From assembly GCA_036583965.1 (NCBI GenBank), contig JAZBQD010000027.1:30902776-30966775 (forward strand): DNA of 64,000 bases. Reading direction: 5' to 3'. A model generated the notes under the pieces. The model ran no database searches. It was not told the origin of the DNA and was given only the letters and a program-made list of their open reading frames with translations. This document shows, piece by piece, positions 59,980-64,000 of the stretch. The position numbers and the translations under genes were made by a program. Within the stretch, counting starts at the first letter, position 1; each line of letters opens with the position of its first letter. Origin of the DNA: Prunella strophiata (lineage: Eukaryota; Chordata; Aves; Passeriformes; Prunellidae).

Positions 59980-60299
59980 ATAAAAGCCACTGCACAGCAG
60001 AAAATAAACTGCCCATCACATGGTAGTAGCTAAAGCAGACCTGGACTCACACCACCCCAAAAACCTCCACCTGAATTAAACATGCCAATATTTCCATGAA
60101 GGATGAGACAGCTTCAAAACAAAAGGGATCATTTTTGTTTTCCTAATTACAGACACAGAAGAAAGTTTTCTGTGAAAATTAAGTCTTGTGGAAAGTGAAT
60201 TTTGAGTTGAAATGTTGCTTGGTTCCCAGGACATAGATCAGGTTATCTGACTAATGGTAAATGTCATTAAACACAAGGAAAAGGCAACAGACAGCAACC

Positions 60300-61090
60300 A
60301 GGGAGAGCTTAAAGCACCTGCTGGGACAACTGAGGAGCTGCCCTGTGCTCCTGATGTGAGATGAAGTCAAGGAAATAAATTTTGTCCCCAGAAAGGCATG
60401 AAGAATAAAGGGAATTACAGCCTACAGGAGGATAGAACTTAAGGAGTGCCACAGAAGGGCATTTGGAGACACCATAAAATTTATTATGGCATGTTTTAAG
60501 AGCAGTGTGGGGATGTGTGAGACCACATAAGGGATGCTTAGGGAAGGACCAAAGGCAGGGGAAACAAAATGGATCGGAGATAACAAAATGGATTGGAGAT
60601 AACAAAATGGATTGGAGAGGGTAAATGTGGGAAAATAAAGGGAAAAGGGCATAAGAGGGGTAAGTTTTGTGTAAGCAGGTGCCACTTGGCTGAGCCATGT
60701 GCCCAATCACTACCCTGAGTCCTTTGATCACATTATACCCTATTTCCAGCTGCCTTCCCATGGTTGTGCTTCACATTCCAGACCTCTGTGTCCACCCAAC
60801 AGCAACCCCAGTGGGATGAGGTGACAGCAAAGAGGTGTCAGGGTGTGCACAGGAGATGGGACTGCACAAAGTTCCCCAGCTCTGGGTGGCAGCAGGGACA
60901 GACCAGGGCCTGGGGACACAGATGGGTGCCCAAGGCCCCTGGACAGACCTGGCTGTGTCCCTGGGTCTCTGTGGAACACACACTTGCTCTTGATGAAGCC
61001 TGGAGCATCCACTGCTCTGCCTGATCCACCAAGCCCATGGAGGCTGCCAGGTTAATTAAACACAATATTCCCTTCATAAATTCCTGCTGA
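60300..61090 (+). mobile_element. possible solitary LTR relic
   Basis: The segment has an LTR-like order: upstream direct repeats (60563-60618), gggaaaagggcataagaggg as a degenerate TATA region (60637-60656), a GC-richer stretch at 60720-61030, then aattaaacacaatattccct. The wording around 60660-60800 reminds me of avian ERV LTRs, but I cannot fix TG/CA ends or a target-site duplication. It could equally be unique sequence. Confidence 0.25.
60563..60618. repeat. 19-bp tandem repeat, three copies
   Basis: aacaaaatggatcggagat, then aacaaaatggattggagat twice, the last copy diverging at its end. Confidence 0.92.
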
Positions 61091-61288
61091 GTGCTGGGTT
61101 TATCTTTCTTGTGTTGGGAAATGGTTCCAGGATTATTTGCTGTCACCTTCCCAGGGTCTGATATGGGGCAAACCAGCCCAAGCTTGCTCAAATCCTCCTA
61201 CTTGTCCTTCAGGAAGATCTTTTGCTTTTTCCAGCCTTCCTTTCCCAATTGCCATGAGCTTCCAGAGGTTCTGTGTTATTAAACAAAA

Positions 61289-61414
61289 AATCCCAGACCA
61301 GTTTGGGTTGGAAGAGACCTCAAATTGCATCCAGTGCCATCCCCTGCCATGGGCAGGGACACCTTCCACCAGCTCAGGTTGTTCCAAGCTCCATTCAACC
61401 CTGGGCACTTCCAA
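61289..61414 (-). mobile_element. CR1 LINE 3' end, antisense
   Basis: aaatcccagaccagtttggg, ttggaagagacctcaaattg, catccagtgccatcccctgc, catgggcagggacaccttcc and ggttgttccaagctccattc. 5'-truncated near 61414. Confidence 0.9.
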
Positions 61415-61424
61415 ACACAGACAA

Positions 61425-61506
61425 CTGATAACAGCAGCAAGGTAGAATTGCACAAATAGAAATCAGCTGATAACAGCACTGTGGAAGAACTGCACAAATA
61501 GAAATC
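61425..61506. repeat. two-copy 42-bp tandem repeat
   Basis: ctgataacagca begins at 61425 and 61467, each followed by attgcacaaatagaaatc or ctgcacaaatagaaatc. It starts just after the truncation point of the CR1. Confidence 0.85.
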
Positions 61507-62214
61507 TATTTCCTTTTCAAAGCGTAGAAATTTATATCCTTCCCAAAGCTCCTCACATCTAACACACTCACTAATTTAGGGGGAGCATCATTAAGTTCTA
61601 TCCAGCAGAGAAAGGTTAGACACCACATTCCTTCACTTAAAGATGTAGACTCTCTTTCTCTTTGTTCCTTCCACCCTTTTCAAACACTGGTGGTTTCACA
61701 ATTATTTCATTATCCTCTTCTATTTTGAGTAATGAACCCAGGTAAGAAGTAAGGACTTAGTTCAATTACTTGAGCTGGCAGAGGATGAAGTTGAGATAAC
61801 AAAATCTAAATGGGAAGGAAGAGAAATCTCATAAACATCTTTGTTGGGTCTTTGTATAGTGATGCAGAAAGACTGGTTTGACAACAGCAGCTTGGGAAAT
61901 GGAAGCAATAAATAAACAGATTTGGGGCCAACCTTTCTAAAATAATGAAATGCATGAAACATCTCAGCATCATTGATAAATATTAAAAAAGCAGCCTGTG
62001 CTGTGGTGAGAAGGGGAGGCACTGGTGTGTGCACCAGATTCCCAGCTGTGGGAAGGAGCTGTCAGTCACAATTAACAATTACACAGCCCCTCTTACAAAA
62101 GGTCATCTCAACGAGTAATTGTCTTTGAAAAGGGGATTTGTTACATATTTCCTCTCTTTAAAAGGTCTAATCTCATTCTCAAGATCAGCAGTACTGTAGA
62201 AGCACAGTGCTGCA
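61507..62214. other. AT-rich DNA, nothing recognised
   Basis: No repeat or exon is identified between the 42-bp duplication and the next CR1. Confidence 0.5.
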
Positions 62215-62990
62215 GTGACACCCCTGAAGGACAGGGTGACATCCAGAGGGAGCTGGACAAGCTCCAGGAGTGGCCCAAGGGAACCCCAGGAGGTTTAACC
62301 AGGGCTGCTCAGGGCAACCCCTGGGGTCAGTCCAGGCTGGGCAGGAGCAGATGGAGCAGCCCTGGGAGAAGGACCTGGGGGTGCTGGGGGTGAGAGCTGG
62401 AGCTGCCCCAGCCCTGAGCCCCCTGCCCTGGGCTGAGCCCCAGCCTGGGCAGCAGGGGAGGGGGATTCTGCCCCTGTGCTCAGGTGAGACCCCACCTGCA
62501 GAGCTGCCCCAGCACAGCACTGGAGCTGCTGGAGAGAGCCCAGGGAGGCACCAGGATGGTCAGAGGGATGGAGCAGCTCTGCTGGGAGCAAAGGCTGGGA
62601 GAGCTGGGACTGCTCACCTGGAGAGGAGAAGCTCCAGGATGCTCTCATTGTGGCCTTGCAGTGCTTGAAGAGGATGACAGGGAACATGGAGAGAGACAAT
62701 TTCCAGGGGATGGAGTGACAAGACAAGGGAGAATGGCTTCCCACTGCCAGAGAGTAGGTTTAGATGGGATATTGTGAAGAAATCCTTTCTGTGAGGGTGG
62801 GCAGGCCCTGGCACAGGGTGCCCAGAGCAGCTGTGGCTGTCCCTGGATCCCTGGCAGTGTCCCAGGCCAGGCTGGATGGGGCTTGGAGCAGCCTGGGACA
62901 GTGGAAGGTGTTCCCTGCCCATGGCAGGGGGTGGAAGGAGATGAGCTTCAGTGTTCCTTCCCCCCAAGCCTCTCCATGATCCATGATGCA
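62215..62990 (+). mobile_element. CR1 LINE, longest copy in the window
   Basis: It reaches furthest upstream of all copies: cagagggagctggacaagct and gagtggcccaagggaac come from the ORF2 C-terminal region. Then come ggagaaggacctgggggtgc, ctgtgctcaggtgagacccc, ctggagctgctggagagagc, ctggcacagggtgcccagag and a 3' end at tccttccccccaagcctctc. Conceptual translation shows RPHL and LELLERAQGG words of the ORF2 C-terminus, but frameshifts break the frame. Confidence 0.93.
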
Positions 62991-64000
62991 CATTAATATC
63001 CACAAACACCCAGACACTCTGCCTGAGGCAGCTCCTGTCTCTCTGTGTGTCTCTGCTGCTGTGAATTGCTGTAACAGTTTGTTCTCCCTTGCACCATCAT
63101 TTGCAGTGCAAATTCTGCTGATGCCTTTCTGTTACCAATATGCAGAGCAAAATCTGCAGCACATTTCCTGATGGATGAGGAGCAGCTGTCTGAGGTGTCT
63201 GGGGGAGCACAGAGACATTCAGTGAGGTACCCAAGGATGTCTCAGGCACTTGAGGCATAGACTTTTTCAGGCAGACAGGACATAACTTATCCTTACATCT
63301 CCTAATGCTGTTGCCTCCAAGTGGGAGCAAAGCTGGGGATTCTGCTCCTAGACCCAAGCAGGTGTTCAGTTATCCCCATAATCTTTCTCCAGGAGCCCTG
63401 ACTGATTTAGCAGGGATGCAGCAGCCTGGAGCAGTTATTTCACCCAGCTCCTGAGCCAGCTGTGCCTCCCCCACTGCTATGGCAGCTGGCTCCAGGCTGG
63501 GGAGCATCACTAACACCACAATGATGGGATTCTTCCTCTCCATTGGTGAGTGCAGCTCATTGATGCTTTCTCATCCCTGCCCTGCTCCATCCTCTCTTTG
63601 TCCCTGGCCCTACAATTACCAGAGTTATTCACACCATTATGCTGCTGCAGGAGATGAGATCAGACTGCTGCACAGAGATATCCCACATTGTGGCTGATGC
63701 AGGATGTTCTAATGCAAATGGAAAATCAAAAACCTGCAGAGAATAAAAAAAAAAAAAAAAACCCAAATCAGCCAGCCTGACTGTGGAAACACTGTAAAAC
63801 ACCACCAGGCTCTCACCAGTCTGTACCTACACTGATTAAACAAGCATTTTATGGACATCATTTCACCTACTCAGTTGCTTAATGGTATAGTTCTCTCATG
63901 TTCTTCCCACTCTCAATTGGGACAACTTAGAATTTATATGGTAATTAAATGCACCCCGTTTTAATTAGCCTTTTTCTAAAATATATAAATATGGCACTGC
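62991..64000. other. unassigned sequence to the window end
   Basis: No transposon is recognised. A short ATG frame at 63479 runs to a GTGAGT at 63546 but is too weak to call. Poly-A lies at about 63747-63763. Confidence 0.45.

Noticed and set aside
63479..63546. Short ATG frame ending at a GTGAGT donor
   Set aside because: Only about 22 codons, weak start context, and no recognisable protein or downstream acceptor.

Overview
This window looks like nuclear DNA from a bird, most likely a songbird. About thirty fragments of the avian CR1 LINE are scattered over both strands. Their wording (3' ends such as ttccaacccaaaccattc or ttccaactcagaatattc, and the cccatggcagggggtgg block) is that of neoavian CR1. 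I recognise no mammalian Alu or L1, no bacterial operons and no CRISPR. The background is AT-rich and CpG-poor, as expected for a gene desert or a very long intron.

I find no protein-coding gene, tRNA, rRNA or small RNA gene that I can defend. Reading frames of 60-340 codons occur throughout. The longest are produced by CR1 copies, purine tracts or one minisatellite, and they lack domains, splice structure or frame-specific conservation. Three frames outside repeats (410-630, 18130-18450, 26263-26646) are kept as low-confidence candidates.

Layout. 1-7700: sparse CR1 relics, a 10-bp minisatellite and a pair of inverted 131-bp arms at 5481-5611 and 6028-6158. 7700-18000: long poly-T, three sizeable CR1 copies and plain AT-rich DNA. 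18000-31600: small CR1 pieces, including head-to-head and mosaic arrangements at 25042-25212 and 29061-29622. 31600-43200: a few CR1 3' ends in AT-rich sequence. 43240-44080: a homopurine tract with (AAAAAG)n arrays and a 443-bp-offset tandem duplication. 44700-46480: a decayed LTR-retroelement segment carrying a 39-bp coding-length minisatellite and a nested CR1. 46500-59300: mostly unique-looking sequence with candidate conserved non-coding blocks. 59340-64000: two large CR1 copies, a possible LTR relic and small satellites.

There is no evidence of a new biological system. The most informative structures are the 39-bp minisatellite grown inside the retroelement relic, the purine-array duplication, and a few CpG-retaining islands that could be regulatory elements of distant genes. 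All family assignments rest on recall of avian repeat consensus features, not on a database search.
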